DNA of 64,000 bases, taken from NCBI RefSeq assembly GCF_023273875.1, contig NZ_CP096882.1, forward strand, positions 806,001-870,000, written 5' to 3'. Origin of the DNA: Pseudarthrobacter sp. SSS035 (lineage in GTDB: Bacteria > Actinomycetota > Actinomycetes > Actinomycetales > Micrococcaceae). The translations under genes and the position numbers were made by a program. Position 1 is the stretch's first letter, and each line of letters starts with the position of its first letter. The notes below the pieces were generated by a model. The model saw only the letters and a program-made list of their open reading frames with translations, was not told the DNA's origin and ran no database searches. Positions 44,119-52,183 of the stretch are shown one piece after another.

Positions 44119-45018
44119 TCAGTTGATGGTGATGTCCCGCGTGCGGTGGTCGTAGCGGATGGTGACCGTGCCGCCGTCGTGGTGCAGTTCGTGGTTGGGG
44201 CCATCGAACGTCCCGAACGCGCCATAGTTCTCGTCCCACGACCGGTTCAGGGCGATCTTGAAGGTGTACGAGCCGGCGGGCAGGTCGGCGCTGATCTTCC
44301 ACAGCTGGTCCAGGGCATCGAGCGTCAGCTGGGCCTCGTCGTACTGCGGGGCCCAGTTTTCCGGCGCGCCCAGGATGGTGTTGAAGTCACCGGCAACCGC
44401 AACGGCCTCGGGCTGCGGGAAAGTCTCCACAGCAGGCGCTTCGGCCTTTGCCTTGGGCGCAGCCTTAGTCGCAGATTTGGGTGCTGCCTTGCGTGAGCGG
44501 ACGGCCTTGACCACGGGCTCCACTGCGTCCTCGATGGCGTCCTCGATTGCCTTGGCGGCCTTCCCGACGGCGTCGGCGGCCTTCTTAGCGGGAGTCCGCT
44601 TTGCCGGGGCCTTCTTGGCGGGAGCCGCCTTGACTGCCGCTGCCGGTGCGGGTGCCGGCGGAATGGCGACGTCGGCAGGAACCGGAGTGCCGGCGTCGAG
44701 CGCTGTGGCGAAGGAATCCGCATCGGGGAACGCGACCGTAGCGCGCATGCCGTCATCGGTGATGGTCCACCCGGAACGGCCCTTGACAAGCCAGCCGGCC
44801 TTGACGAGCTTGGCCGTAGCGGACGTGAGCGTCTTGTGCCCGCGCGGAATGCCGCCGCTGAGCAGTGTGGCCTCGTGATCACTGAACGGCACGCGCGAGG
44901 TGGCTTCCGCCAGAACCTCGCCGGCATTGAGTGAACCGCCGGACCATACGCCTTCGGTCAGGACGTGCAGCACGGTCTTGAGTCGAAGGTCGGTGTTATC
45001 TGCGATGGACTTGGCCAT
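44119..45018 (-). CDS. Winged-helix / histone-H1-like linker / X25 (pullulanase-type) domain chimera
   Basis: The 299-residue protein has three parts. Residues 1-105 look like a winged-helix/Mrr-N-like domain (LRLKTVLHVLTEGVWSGGSL, SGWTITDDGMRATV). Residues 110-200 are a Lys/Ala/Pro-rich tail like histone H1 (AAPAKKAPAKRTPAKKAADA). Residues 205-299 match the X25 domain of pullulanases (VAVAGDFNTILGAPENWAPQ, LPAGSYTFKIALNRSWDENYG), which binds or orders starch-like polymers. No enzyme core is present and there is no signal peptide. The GCAAGGGGAATC before ATG 45018 is a clear Shine-Dalgarno. Function unknown; DNA and polysaccharide binding are both possible. Confidence 0.75.
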   Translation of the reverse strand: MAKSIADNTDLRLKTVLHVLTEGVWSGGSLNAGEVLAEATSRVPFSDHEATLLSGGIPRGHKTLTSATAKLVKAGWLVKGRSGWTITDDGMRATVAFPDADSFATALDAGTPVPADVAIPPAPAPAAAVKAAPAKKAPAKRTPAKKAADAVGKAAKAIEDAIEDAVEPVVKAVRSRKAAPKSATKAAPKAKAEAPAVETFPQPEAVAVAGDFNTILGAPENWAPQYDEAQLTLDALDQLWKISADLPAGSYTFKIALNRSWDENYGAFGTFDGPNHELHHDGGTVTIRYDHRTRDITIN

Positions 45019-45258
45019 GATTCCCCTTGCGTAATGCGATCTGTCACTAGGCATCCTGCCAAGACCCTGTTAAATCGCGCGACTTGAATTGGTTAACTCT
45101 CCGTGTCATGACCGACTATGACGCGGATTACAGCAAAAGTGAGGCAGGAGTCTCGGCTAGGGGGCTGTTTTCTCAACCCTGGCGCACAAATCCCGGGTAT
45201 CGCCGAACTCTTCCCGCACGCGCTCGCGCACCAGTGTAGCGAGTGGGAACGAGCGGAG

Positions 45259-46344
45259 CTACCCGCGATTCAGTTCGTCCAGAAGCTCTGCTTTTCGCTC
45301 CTCGGAGGCGAACGACGAATGGATGGAATTGGCCGCGAGCCGTGACCTGTCGAAGTCTGAAAGGTCAAAAACGGCCTTCAGCTGGGAAAAGTTGTCGTCC
45401 ACGTACCCACCGAAGTAGGCCGGATCATCCGAGTTCACGGAGATGTTGAGCCCGGCGGCGAGCATGGCCGGCAAGGGATGGTCCGCCAGGGTGTCCACGG
45501 TACGCAACCGGACGTTTGACAGCGGGCAGACCGTCAGCGGAATCCGGTCCGCCACCAGCCGCTCCACTAGGTCCGGGTCCTCCATGCAGCGGATGCCGTG
45601 GTCAATCCGTTCCACTCCCAGGATGTCCAGCGCTTCGATAATGTACGACGGCGGTCCCTCCTCGCCTGCGTGCGCGGTCAGCCGCAGGCCCGCTTCGCGG
45701 GCTTTGGCGAACAGCCGCTCAAACTTGGCCGGAGGGTTGCCCACCTCGGCCGAATCCAGGCCGATGGCCGCGATGGGGGCATTCATGGCCAGCAGTCCGT
45801 CCAGGACCTCCAGCGCGGATTCCTCGGACTGGTCCCGCAGGAATGCGGCAATCAGCAGGGTGGACATGCCGAAGTCCTCCTGGGAGGTGGCCAGCGCCAA
45901 CGCCACGCCTTTGACGCAGGTTTCCAGGCTGACGCCGCGGGACAGGTGGGCCTGCGGGTCCATCATGATCTCCGCGTGCCGGACCCCCGCGGCGGCGGCG
46001 CGGGCGAGGTAGGCGCGGGTCATATCGGCGAAGTCCCGCTCGGTCTGCAGCACCGCCATGTTGGCGTAGTACAGGTCCAGGAAGGACTGCAGGTCCGTGA
46101 ACTCGTACAGTCCCCGGAGCTCCTCCAGGCCGGAGTACGGGAGGGTGATGCCGTTGCGTTCGGCCAGTTCGAGGATCAGCTCCGGCTGCAGTGTGCCCTC
46201 AATGTGCAGGTGCAGTTCCGCCAAAGGCACCAGCTGCGCCGCTTCTTCCTGCAGGTCTGTTTCCGTTTCTGCCGCGGCAGCTTCAGTTTCAGTGGCGGCA
46301 GCTTCAGTTTCGGGCACCGCGGTTCCGTCCGCAAAGATATTCAT
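45259..46344 (-). CDS. Adenosine/adenine deaminase family protein
   Basis: The 361-residue enzyme has the amidohydrolase zinc sites HLHIEG near residue 45, THAGEEG near 220 (His and catalytic Glu) and NSDDPAYF near 305. The AELHLHIEGTLQPELILELAERNG block is more like adenine deaminase than classical adenosine deaminase. It converts adenine or adenosine to hypoxanthine or inosine for purine salvage. The first 30 residues are a Glu/Thr/Ala repeat (ETEAAATETEAAAAETE) from a slipped 18-bp unit. Confidence 0.9.
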   Translation of the reverse strand: MNIFADGTAVPETEAAATETEAAAAETETDLQEEAAQLVPLAELHLHIEGTLQPELILELAERNGITLPYSGLEELRGLYEFTDLQSFLDLYYANMAVLQTERDFADMTRAYLARAAAAGVRHAEIMMDPQAHLSRGVSLETCVKGVALALATSQEDFGMSTLLIAAFLRDQSEESALEVLDGLLAMNAPIAAIGLDSAEVGNPPAKFERLFAKAREAGLRLTAHAGEEGPPSYIIEALDILGVERIDHGIRCMEDPDLVERLVADRIPLTVCPLSNVRLRTVDTLADHPLPAMLAAGLNISVNSDDPAYFGGYVDDNFSQLKAVFDLSDFDRSRLAANSIHSSFASEERKAELLDELNRG

Positions 46345-46635
46345 CCGGTCAGGATATGCCTGCCAGCCGGCCCTCGCCCCCTCAGCAGACCAGTTCCATC
46401 AGGACCTCACCAGCTGACCACCAGAAAATCATCTCGGTTTGATAACGGCCTCCTGATGTCCTAGCGTGAAATGCAAGCCCGTTCTTCGGGCGACATGAAT
46501 GCCCGGTGCTGCCTCCACCAGAACTGCCCGGCCGGCAGACACCGAAAATTGACCTCTATATCGTCAGGGGCGGGCAGTGGCGCAATAACCTCCGGGGACG
46601 GACCGAGCGCTGGTGGCCTTCAGGAGCATCACACC
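46345..46635. other. Long leader upstream of the rpf-like gene
   Basis: About 290 bp carry no gene. A GCCCG TTCTT CGGGC hairpin occurs near 46480. Some actinobacterial rpf genes have a c-di-AMP riboswitch upstream; I looked for its core and could not recognise it here. Confidence 0.35.
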
Positions 46636-47310
46636 ATGAACAACACCACCATTCGTACTGCCGCACGCCGTGGAGTAGCCGTCGCCGCCATTTCCGCAGC
46701 CGGCCTTGCACTCTCCGTCACTGCAGCAAACGCGGCCACCGACGGCGCAACCTGGGACGCACTGGCGCAGTGTGAAAGCGGCGGAAACTGGGCCACGAAC
46801 ACCGGCAACGGCTACTCGGGCGGCCTCCAGTTCAGCGCCAGCACGTGGGCTGCCTACGGCGGCACCGGTTCCGCGGCCGACGCCAGCCGCGAGCAGCAGA
46901 TCGCCGTGGCCGAACAGGTCCAGGCATCGCAGGGCTGGGGAGCGTGGCCGTCCTGTGCCGCGGAGCTTGGCCTGAGCGGCGGAGGGGGTACGACGGCGGT
47001 GACTCCCCAGAGCGCGCCAGTCCAGAGTGCGCCGGTCCAGGTGCCTGTGGAGAGCGTGCCAGTCCAGGCGCCTGTGGAGCAGGCACCAGCCGTGCCAACC
47101 GCGGCGGATGCCGTGTCGGCTCCACAGCACGCCGCGCCTATGGAACTGAGCGGCGAGACCTACACGCTTGAGCCCGGCGACACCCTGAGCACCGTCGCCG
47201 ACAAGCTTGGCGTTGAGGGCGGCTGGCAGAGCCTGGCGGACGCCAATCTGGACACCATTGCCAACCCGGACCTCGTATTCTCCGGGCAGGTTCTGCAGCT
47301 TCCCGCCTAA
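46636..47310 (+). CDS. Resuscitation-promoting factor-like transglycosylase with LysM domain
   Basis: The 224-residue secreted protein has a signal peptide (AAISAAGLALSVTAANA). The Rpf-type lysozyme-like domain follows: TWDALAQCESGGNWATNTGNGYSGGLQF carries the catalytic Glu, with a second cysteine in SCAAELG. A repeat linker (SAPVQSAPVQVPVESVPVQAPVEQAP) leads to a C-terminal LysM domain (YTLEPGDTLSTVADKLG). It cleaves peptidoglycan and probably aids regrowth. An AGGAG site precedes ATG 46636. A strong terminator follows. Confidence 0.92.
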   Translation: MNNTTIRTAARRGVAVAAISAAGLALSVTAANAATDGATWDALAQCESGGNWATNTGNGYSGGLQFSASTWAAYGGTGSAADASREQQIAVAEQVQASQGWGAWPSCAAELGLSGGGGTTAVTPQSAPVQSAPVQVPVESVPVQAPVEQAPAVPTAADAVSAPQHAAPMELSGETYTLEPGDTLSTVADKLGVEGGWQSLADANLDTIANPDLVFSGQVLQLPA

Positions 47311-47403
47311 GCCTCAACACTTTCCGCGGAGCCGCCCCTTTCCCCCAGAACGACGGCCCGCGGCAACAATAAAAACCCGGCAGCAACAACCCCGGGAAAC
47401 AGC

Positions 47404-47448
47404 GACGCCGGAGATCCCCTCGCTGGGGAGCTCCGGCGTCGTCCGTTT
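47404..47448. terminator. Strong hairpin terminator after the rpf-like gene
   Basis: GACGCCGGAG (47404-47413) pairs with CTCCGGCGTC (47431-47440), with an inner ATCCCC / GGGGA stem, and is followed by GTCCGTTTT. It separates the rpf-like gene from the converging membrane-protein gene. Confidence 0.75.
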
Positions 47449-47462
47449 TATGTTCTTCGTGC

Positions 47463-48065
47463 TTAGGCTGCTGCCTTGGCCGCGGCCGGAATCTCGCGGA
47501 TGATGCGGACCTTCCACGCGGCGTCGTCGCTGGTGTCCAGCAGGGCCACCGTGCCGTGGGCGAGGTTCAGTGCCACACGCTTGGCCGCCAGCAGTTCAAG
47601 GTAGAGGTGCTCGTTCATGCGGCTGGGGGTGTCGATCATGTACTTCACGGCGTCGCGGACCTTGCGGTAGTTGGCGCTCTTCTCGCGGTGCAGGTGCAGT
47701 TCCAGCATCTGGCGCTGGCGCACTTTGGGCTCGTGCTTGTTGAGCCAGGAGACGGCGAGGTGCACACCAACTACCAGCGCGAGGGAGACAGCGTAGATCC
47801 ACCAGCCGCTGGACATCAGGAACAGGGGCAGGTTGCCGATCGCCACGAGCGCGATCACGATCCGCAGCGCGACGATCCGGCGAAGGGTCAGGGCCACTGA
47901 GGCCATAGCGGCACGAAAGCCGTGCTGCTCGTGGCGTGCCGCGGCCGGGTCAAGGGTAAATTCATCAAGGACCAGGATGCCCTTGGCCTCCGGATCAAGC
48001 ATCTGCCCGAACTTGGGCACAAACAGCTGCGTTGAACCGGCGGTCACTTCAGGTGAAATTGTCAT
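47463..48065 (-). CDS. Membrane protein of unknown function
   Basis: The 200-residue protein has an N-terminal cytosolic segment, a hydrophobic pair (LRIVIALVAIGNLPLFLMSS and WIYAVSLALVVGVHLAVSW) and a long helical C-terminal half with many His/Arg/Lys (LELHLHREKSANYRKVRDAVKYM). No known domain is recognised. ATG 48065 is used because the longer frame lacks typical codons. Confidence 0.72.
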   Translation of the reverse strand: MTISPEVTAGSTQLFVPKFGQMLDPEAKGILVLDEFTLDPAAARHEQHGFRAAMASVALTLRRIVALRIVIALVAIGNLPLFLMSSGWWIYAVSLALVVGVHLAVSWLNKHEPKVRQRQMLELHLHREKSANYRKVRDAVKYMIDTPSRMNEHLYLELLAAKRVALNLAHGTVALLDTSDDAAWKVRIIREIPAAAKAAA

Positions 48066-48255
48066 GAGGGGGCTTCCGGGACGGTGGGGCGTTTCGGTGA
48101 TCTTAGTGGTTAGCGGCACGCGCTGTATGCATCGGTCCACTATGTGAAATATTCCGTGGCCCTGTCGCGGTTGAGGGGCGCTGTCGCCGGATCCCGTTCA
48201 TGTGGCGCCGGGCACTGCAATTGGCACATCCGCCGCATGCCGTCAGACTGAAGGG

Positions 48256-49170
48256 ATGCAAACCTTCCTTCCGTATCCCGATTTCCGGCAGAGCGCCGCA
48301 GCACTGGACACCGCCAGGCTTGGCAAGCAGCGTGTCGAGGCGCTGCAGACCCTCCGGGCTCTGGTGATTCCCGAGTACGGCTGGCTGGACCATCCCGCCG
48401 TCCGCATGTGGATGGGCCACGTTCCGGCGCTTACCATGTACGGACTGGCGATGGTGGACGAATGGACCAACCGCGGCCATGAAGACAACACGCGCGCCAA
48501 CATCACCGAGTTCGCGCCCCAGGCAGCACACCCGGACTACGCGGCCAAGATCCCGCTGCCGGAGTGGCTCGGAAATCCTGATTTCCACCTGAGCCACCGC
48601 GCCAAGCTGCTCCGCAAGGAACCGAAGTTCTACAAGACGGTGTTCCCCGACGCCGACCTGGACCTGGACTTCATTTGGCCTGAGCCCAAGCACGAGTTCT
48701 ATCCGGCAGAACCCGAGGGCGATATCCTCTGGATCCTCCGCGACCCGCACACCGAAATCGATCCGCAGACGCTGGATACCGTGGCACTGCCTCCGATCCG
48801 CCGCGCCGGGGCTGTTGCACCCGCCGCACCTGAGGATGGCTACTCCCCCGTGTACGTCGACGACGGCTCCCGCCGCCCGTCCAAGCAGCCGCGCAAGCTG
48901 CCGCCCAAGCAGCTCGTGAAGAAGCCCACCCGGAAGCGTCTGGCGCAGGAGGAAGCATTCGCCACCCTCCCCGGCAAGACCACCGTTGCCGTTTCATTTG
49001 AGGACGGCAACAAGTTCGCCGTCGGGCAGGTGCTGGGCCGCCCCATCACGCTCGACGACGGCCGGTTCGGCCGCACGTTTACCGTCACCGAGGTGATCGA
49101 CCGGTCCGCGTTCGATTACCCCGCGCTCCTGCAGGACCCCCGGGTGTTCTTCCCGGTTCCCGCTCCCTGA
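48256..49170 (+). CDS. MSMEG_6728-like protein (pyrimidine-dimer-glycosylase-type N-terminus)
   Basis: The 304-residue protein starts MQTFLPYPDFRQSAAALDTARLGKQRVE, typical of the MSMEG_6728 family, whose N-terminus resembles pyrimidine-dimer DNA glycosylase proteins. Residues 40-110 hold HPAVRMWMGHVPALTMYGLAM. A basic linker (KQPRKLPPKQLVKKPTRKRLA) leads to a C-terminal strand-rich region. DNA handling is suggested but unproven. It starts at ATG 48256, with AAGGG upstream. Confidence 0.78.
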   Translation: MQTFLPYPDFRQSAAALDTARLGKQRVEALQTLRALVIPEYGWLDHPAVRMWMGHVPALTMYGLAMVDEWTNRGHEDNTRANITEFAPQAAHPDYAAKIPLPEWLGNPDFHLSHRAKLLRKEPKFYKTVFPDADLDLDFIWPEPKHEFYPAEPEGDILWILRDPHTEIDPQTLDTVALPPIRRAGAVAPAAPEDGYSPVYVDDGSRRPSKQPRKLPPKQLVKKPTRKRLAQEEAFATLPGKTTVAVSFEDGNKFAVGQVLGRPITLDDGRFGRTFTVTEVIDRSAFDYPALLQDPRVFFPVPAP

Positions 49171-49174
49171 GTCC

Positions 49175-50035
49175 GTGACCATCCTCCTGGCCGGCTGTGG
49201 CGATCTTGGCACCGAAGCGGGCCTGCGCTTCGCCGCGGCCGGACACCGGGTGGTGGGCTGGCGGCGTTCGCCCGAAAAACTGCCCTCTGCGATCGAAGGT
49301 GTGGCGGCGGACCTGGGCTCCACGGACCTGCCCCCTGTCCCGGCGGACACCACCGCCATCGTCGTGGCGGTTGCGGCCGATTCACCCACGGAAGCGGCCT
49401 ACCGGGCCGCGTACGTGGACGGTCTGGCGCATGTCCTGGACGCCCTGGAGCGCGACGGCGTGACGCCGCGGCGGGTGCTTTATGTGTCCTCCACCGCTGT
49501 CTACGGGGACGCTGGCGGTGGCTGGGTTGATGAGAGTTCGACGGCGGTTCCTGGCGGTTTCTCGGGGCGGATCCTCCTCGAGGCGGAGGAACTCCTGGTT
49601 TCGCGGCTGCGCGGCACTGGTACCTCGCCTGTTGTGCTGCGGCTTGGCGGGATCTACGGTCCGGGCCGAACTCGGCTGATTGACCAGGTCCGCAGCGGGA
49701 ATGCCGTGGTTCCTGATGAACCACGCTTTACTAACCGGATCCACCGGGACGACGCCGCTGCGACGATCGTCCAGTTGGCCACTATGGAAGCTATGCCTGC
49801 GCCGGTATATGTCGGTGTGGACAACTCTCCCGCTGAACTTGGGGACGTACTGCGGTTCCTGGCCGCCGAAATGGGCTATCCGGCACCGCCGGTCGGACCA
49901 GCCGGCGAGGCCCGCGGCGGCAATAAACGCTGCAGCAACGCTTTGCTTCGGAGCACGGGCTTCCAATTCATGTACCCGTCCTTCCGCGAAGGCTACCGCG
50001 AGGTGCTTGGGCGGACAGGTGTCCGCCACAAGTAG
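49175..50035 (+). CDS. NAD-dependent epimerase/SDR-type protein
   Basis: The 286-residue protein begins TILLAGCGDLGTEAGLRFAA, a Rossmann glycine-rich loop, and has the extended-SDR RVLYVSSTAVYGDAGGG (catalytic Ser and Tyr) with VVLRLGGIYGPGRTRLIDQV. These place it among NAD-dependent epimerase/dehydratase-like proteins. It starts at GTG 49175, four bp after the preceding stop, implying operon coupling. The substrate is unknown. Confidence 0.88.
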   Translation: MTILLAGCGDLGTEAGLRFAAAGHRVVGWRRSPEKLPSAIEGVAADLGSTDLPPVPADTTAIVVAVAADSPTEAAYRAAYVDGLAHVLDALERDGVTPRRVLYVSSTAVYGDAGGGWVDESSTAVPGGFSGRILLEAEELLVSRLRGTGTSPVVLRLGGIYGPGRTRLIDQVRSGNAVVPDEPRFTNRIHRDDAAATIVQLATMEAMPAPVYVGVDNSPAELGDVLRFLAAEMGYPAPPVGPAGEARGGNKRCSNALLRSTGFQFMYPSFREGYREVLGRTGVRHK

Positions 50036-50077
50036 TCTTGACCGGTTACGACGTGAGCACAGCACGTCAGGGGAAGC

Positions 50078-50212
50078 ATGGATTTTCAGCACATCATTGA
50101 GACCGTGGGCAGGTTCATGGACTTCGCGGGAGTGGCCGTGATGGTGATCGGCGCGGTGGTCTCCACGGGGTCATCCGATGCCGCGGCGGTGTCGTCGGCG
50201 GCATCGAGCTAG
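50078..50212 (+). pseudogene. Truncated DUF1622 membrane protein (N-terminal remnant)
   Basis: The ATG at 50078 follows AGGGGAAGC. Its 44-residue product starts MDFQHIIETVGRFMDFAGVA with a hydrophobic VMVIGAVVSTG helix, the N-terminus of DUF1622 membrane proteins. The family then continues for about 80 residues with further helices, but here the frame becomes a low-complexity Ser/Ala run (SSDAAAVSSAASS) and stops. No continuation is visible in the other frames, so it is truncated rather than simply frameshifted. Confidence 0.65.
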
Positions 50213-50327
50213 AACCGACCCGGAAGCGACCTCGCTGCCCTGGCGCCTAGCACCGCCGCCGGGTTCGTTTGGCCTTCGCCTTGTCGCTCGCGTAGGGCCG
50301 GAGCCTGGCGGCTTCCGCGGCCACCGT

Positions 50328-52070
50328 CTAACGCTCGAACGTCTTCCGTGATGGCAGCACCACGATTGCGTCGCCTACCGCGCGCTCCACGCTGCCGGTA
50401 TTGGACGGCGTATTCACTACGGCCCCTTTGGCCACCATCGTGGTGGACCCGCCGCCGTCCAGGTTGATCGCGTCAGTCAATCCGAGCGACTTCGCCACCT
50501 GGGCCGACTCCTGCAGGCTCAGCCCGAGCGAATCTGTCTGCCGCCCATCCGCCGTCACCAAAACCACTCGGCCCGCAGCATCTGTGCCCGCAATGGTTCG
50601 GGGATTGCGCTTGTGCGCCCAGCCGTAGAACATCCCGGGATTGGTTTGGTGGACCATGCCGTCGCGCTGCGCCGTCACCTCCATGCCGCCGTTCCGGACA
50701 AGCATCGGTCCACCGTTAACCACATGCGAACTTGAACCGGGCATGAGCTGCTTTCCATCCGCGTCGACGAGATCGGACGTCACCTTCAGCGTGGCCCCTG
50801 GCTTGGCGAGCGCGGAGAGCCGTTCGATTTCGGCCCCGATGGCCTGGATGCTGGCGCCGCCGGCCGGCACCGAGGTTCCGCGGCTGCCGTTCACCGCCGT
50901 CACGTGACCGCTAGCATCAAGCACAACTTCCATACCAGGCCCGGCAGGTGTGGTGGCGCCGAACTCCGGCGAAAACGAAACGATCTCGTCCGCGTCGGTG
51001 CACGTCACATCGTGCAGCGGACGTGAGGTCACCACGTCATCCGGCGTGCCACCGCAGTTGCGGATGAGGCCAGGGACGCGATTGATGCCGTCGAGCGGAA
51101 GGACGTCGCCGCCTGCGGACACCGTCCCCCGCCAGGTGAGGCGTTCGACGTCGGCCTCCGCTTTCTTCCCGTCAATCACCAGTGCCGGGCGGTCACCCAC
51201 GGCTTCACTGAGGACCTGCCCGGAGTAAACTCCTGCGCCTGCGGGGTCGCCCTCGGCACCGGCCTTTGGATCGAAAACAAAGAAGCCCGCGTTGACGGCG
51301 GCCAGAGCACCCGAGGCCGCGGCGAGCTGGCTGGTGGTCTCCCGCTTCTCAAGGTCAGCGCCGAACGTCGCCGCGAGTTCGCCGTCGAACTCCTTCGGAT
51401 CGATGGTCAGCACTTCCAAGTTCCAGGGGCCGCGTGACTGGTCGACGCTGCCGGCGTCGCCGTCCCAGCCCGTGTACCAGACGGACGACGAGTACCCGCT
51501 CGTCTTGATGCGCGCCACAGTGTCGGCTGCGGCTTCCCGGCTGCCGAACTCGCCGGCCCGCACACGGAAGCCAAGGTCGCCCCCGGCATCCGCCAGTTCC
51601 GGGGACATGACGCGTTCCATACGGGCCGCAACTCCCGCGGCGGTCAGCTGGGCAGCCACGCTGCGGGCCGTCGGCTCATCGGACAGGGCCGATGCGGACA
51701 CCGCCGGATCCGACGATGGAATGGTAACCTCCGCCGTCCAGGACAGAGCGGGGTTGGCTGCTCCACGCGAAATTGACGTCCGGGTCACGCCAGGTGCAAG
51801 CGTGGTGACGGAACGGCTTTCCGGCAAGTCGGCGGCCCCCAGATCCAGCGTCGGGGCAGGCTTAGCCGCATCACGTGGCAGCACCCCAAGGACCAGGCCA
51901 GCAGCGTGGCCTTGATTCACAGAGCCGGCTTTTGACGCGGCTGACGGCATCGGTCCGGCGGCAGCCCCCGCGGGACCTGCCGGAGCCAAGAGGGCCAGCG
52001 CAGCCAAGGCCGCAGCGGCCGACAGGGACCGGTTTTTCTTCAGCGCGGATTTCAGCAGCGTAGATTCCAT
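50328..52070 (-). CDS. Secreted phosphodiester glycosidase family protein with SPOR-like segment
   Basis: The 580-residue protein has a signal peptide (LSAAAALAALALLAPAGPAGA). Residues about 140-200 resemble a SPOR repeat (FRVRAGEFGSREAAADTVARI). The C-terminal half is an NAGPA-type phosphodiester glycosidase fold: AAVNAGFFVFDP, VNGGPMLVRNGG, RNPRTIAGTDAAGRV and DAINLDGGGSTTM, which holds the family's Asp/Gly-rich active-site motif. Such proteins remove sugar-phosphate decorations from the cell surface or external polymers. ATG 52070 marks the signal peptide. Confidence 0.88.
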   Translation of the reverse strand: MESTLLKSALKKNRSLSAAAALAALALLAPAGPAGAAAGPMPSAASKAGSVNQGHAAGLVLGVLPRDAAKPAPTLDLGAADLPESRSVTTLAPGVTRTSISRGAANPALSWTAEVTIPSSDPAVSASALSDEPTARSVAAQLTAAGVAARMERVMSPELADAGGDLGFRVRAGEFGSREAAADTVARIKTSGYSSSVWYTGWDGDAGSVDQSRGPWNLEVLTIDPKEFDGELAATFGADLEKRETTSQLAAASGALAAVNAGFFVFDPKAGAEGDPAGAGVYSGQVLSEAVGDRPALVIDGKKAEADVERLTWRGTVSAGGDVLPLDGINRVPGLIRNCGGTPDDVVTSRPLHDVTCTDADEIVSFSPEFGATTPAGPGMEVVLDASGHVTAVNGSRGTSVPAGGASIQAIGAEIERLSALAKPGATLKVTSDLVDADGKQLMPGSSSHVVNGGPMLVRNGGMEVTAQRDGMVHQTNPGMFYGWAHKRNPRTIAGTDAAGRVVLVTADGRQTDSLGLSLQESAQVAKSLGLTDAINLDGGGSTTMVAKGAVVNTPSNTGSVERAVGDAIVVLPSRKTFER

Positions 52071-52183
52071 ACGGACCAAAGTATCGGCGCCGTTGGACCG
52101 ATTCCTCCGGAAATTGGCCAGTTTGGAGAGATTTGGCGCAGTGTTCACCGAAATGGCCGGGGGCCGCGGCGCTCCAAGTTTAC

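Noticed and set aside
46345..46635. Possible c-di-AMP riboswitch upstream of the rpf-like gene
   Set aside because: Known before some actinobacterial rpf genes, but I could not recognise the conserved core here. A covariance-model search would decide.
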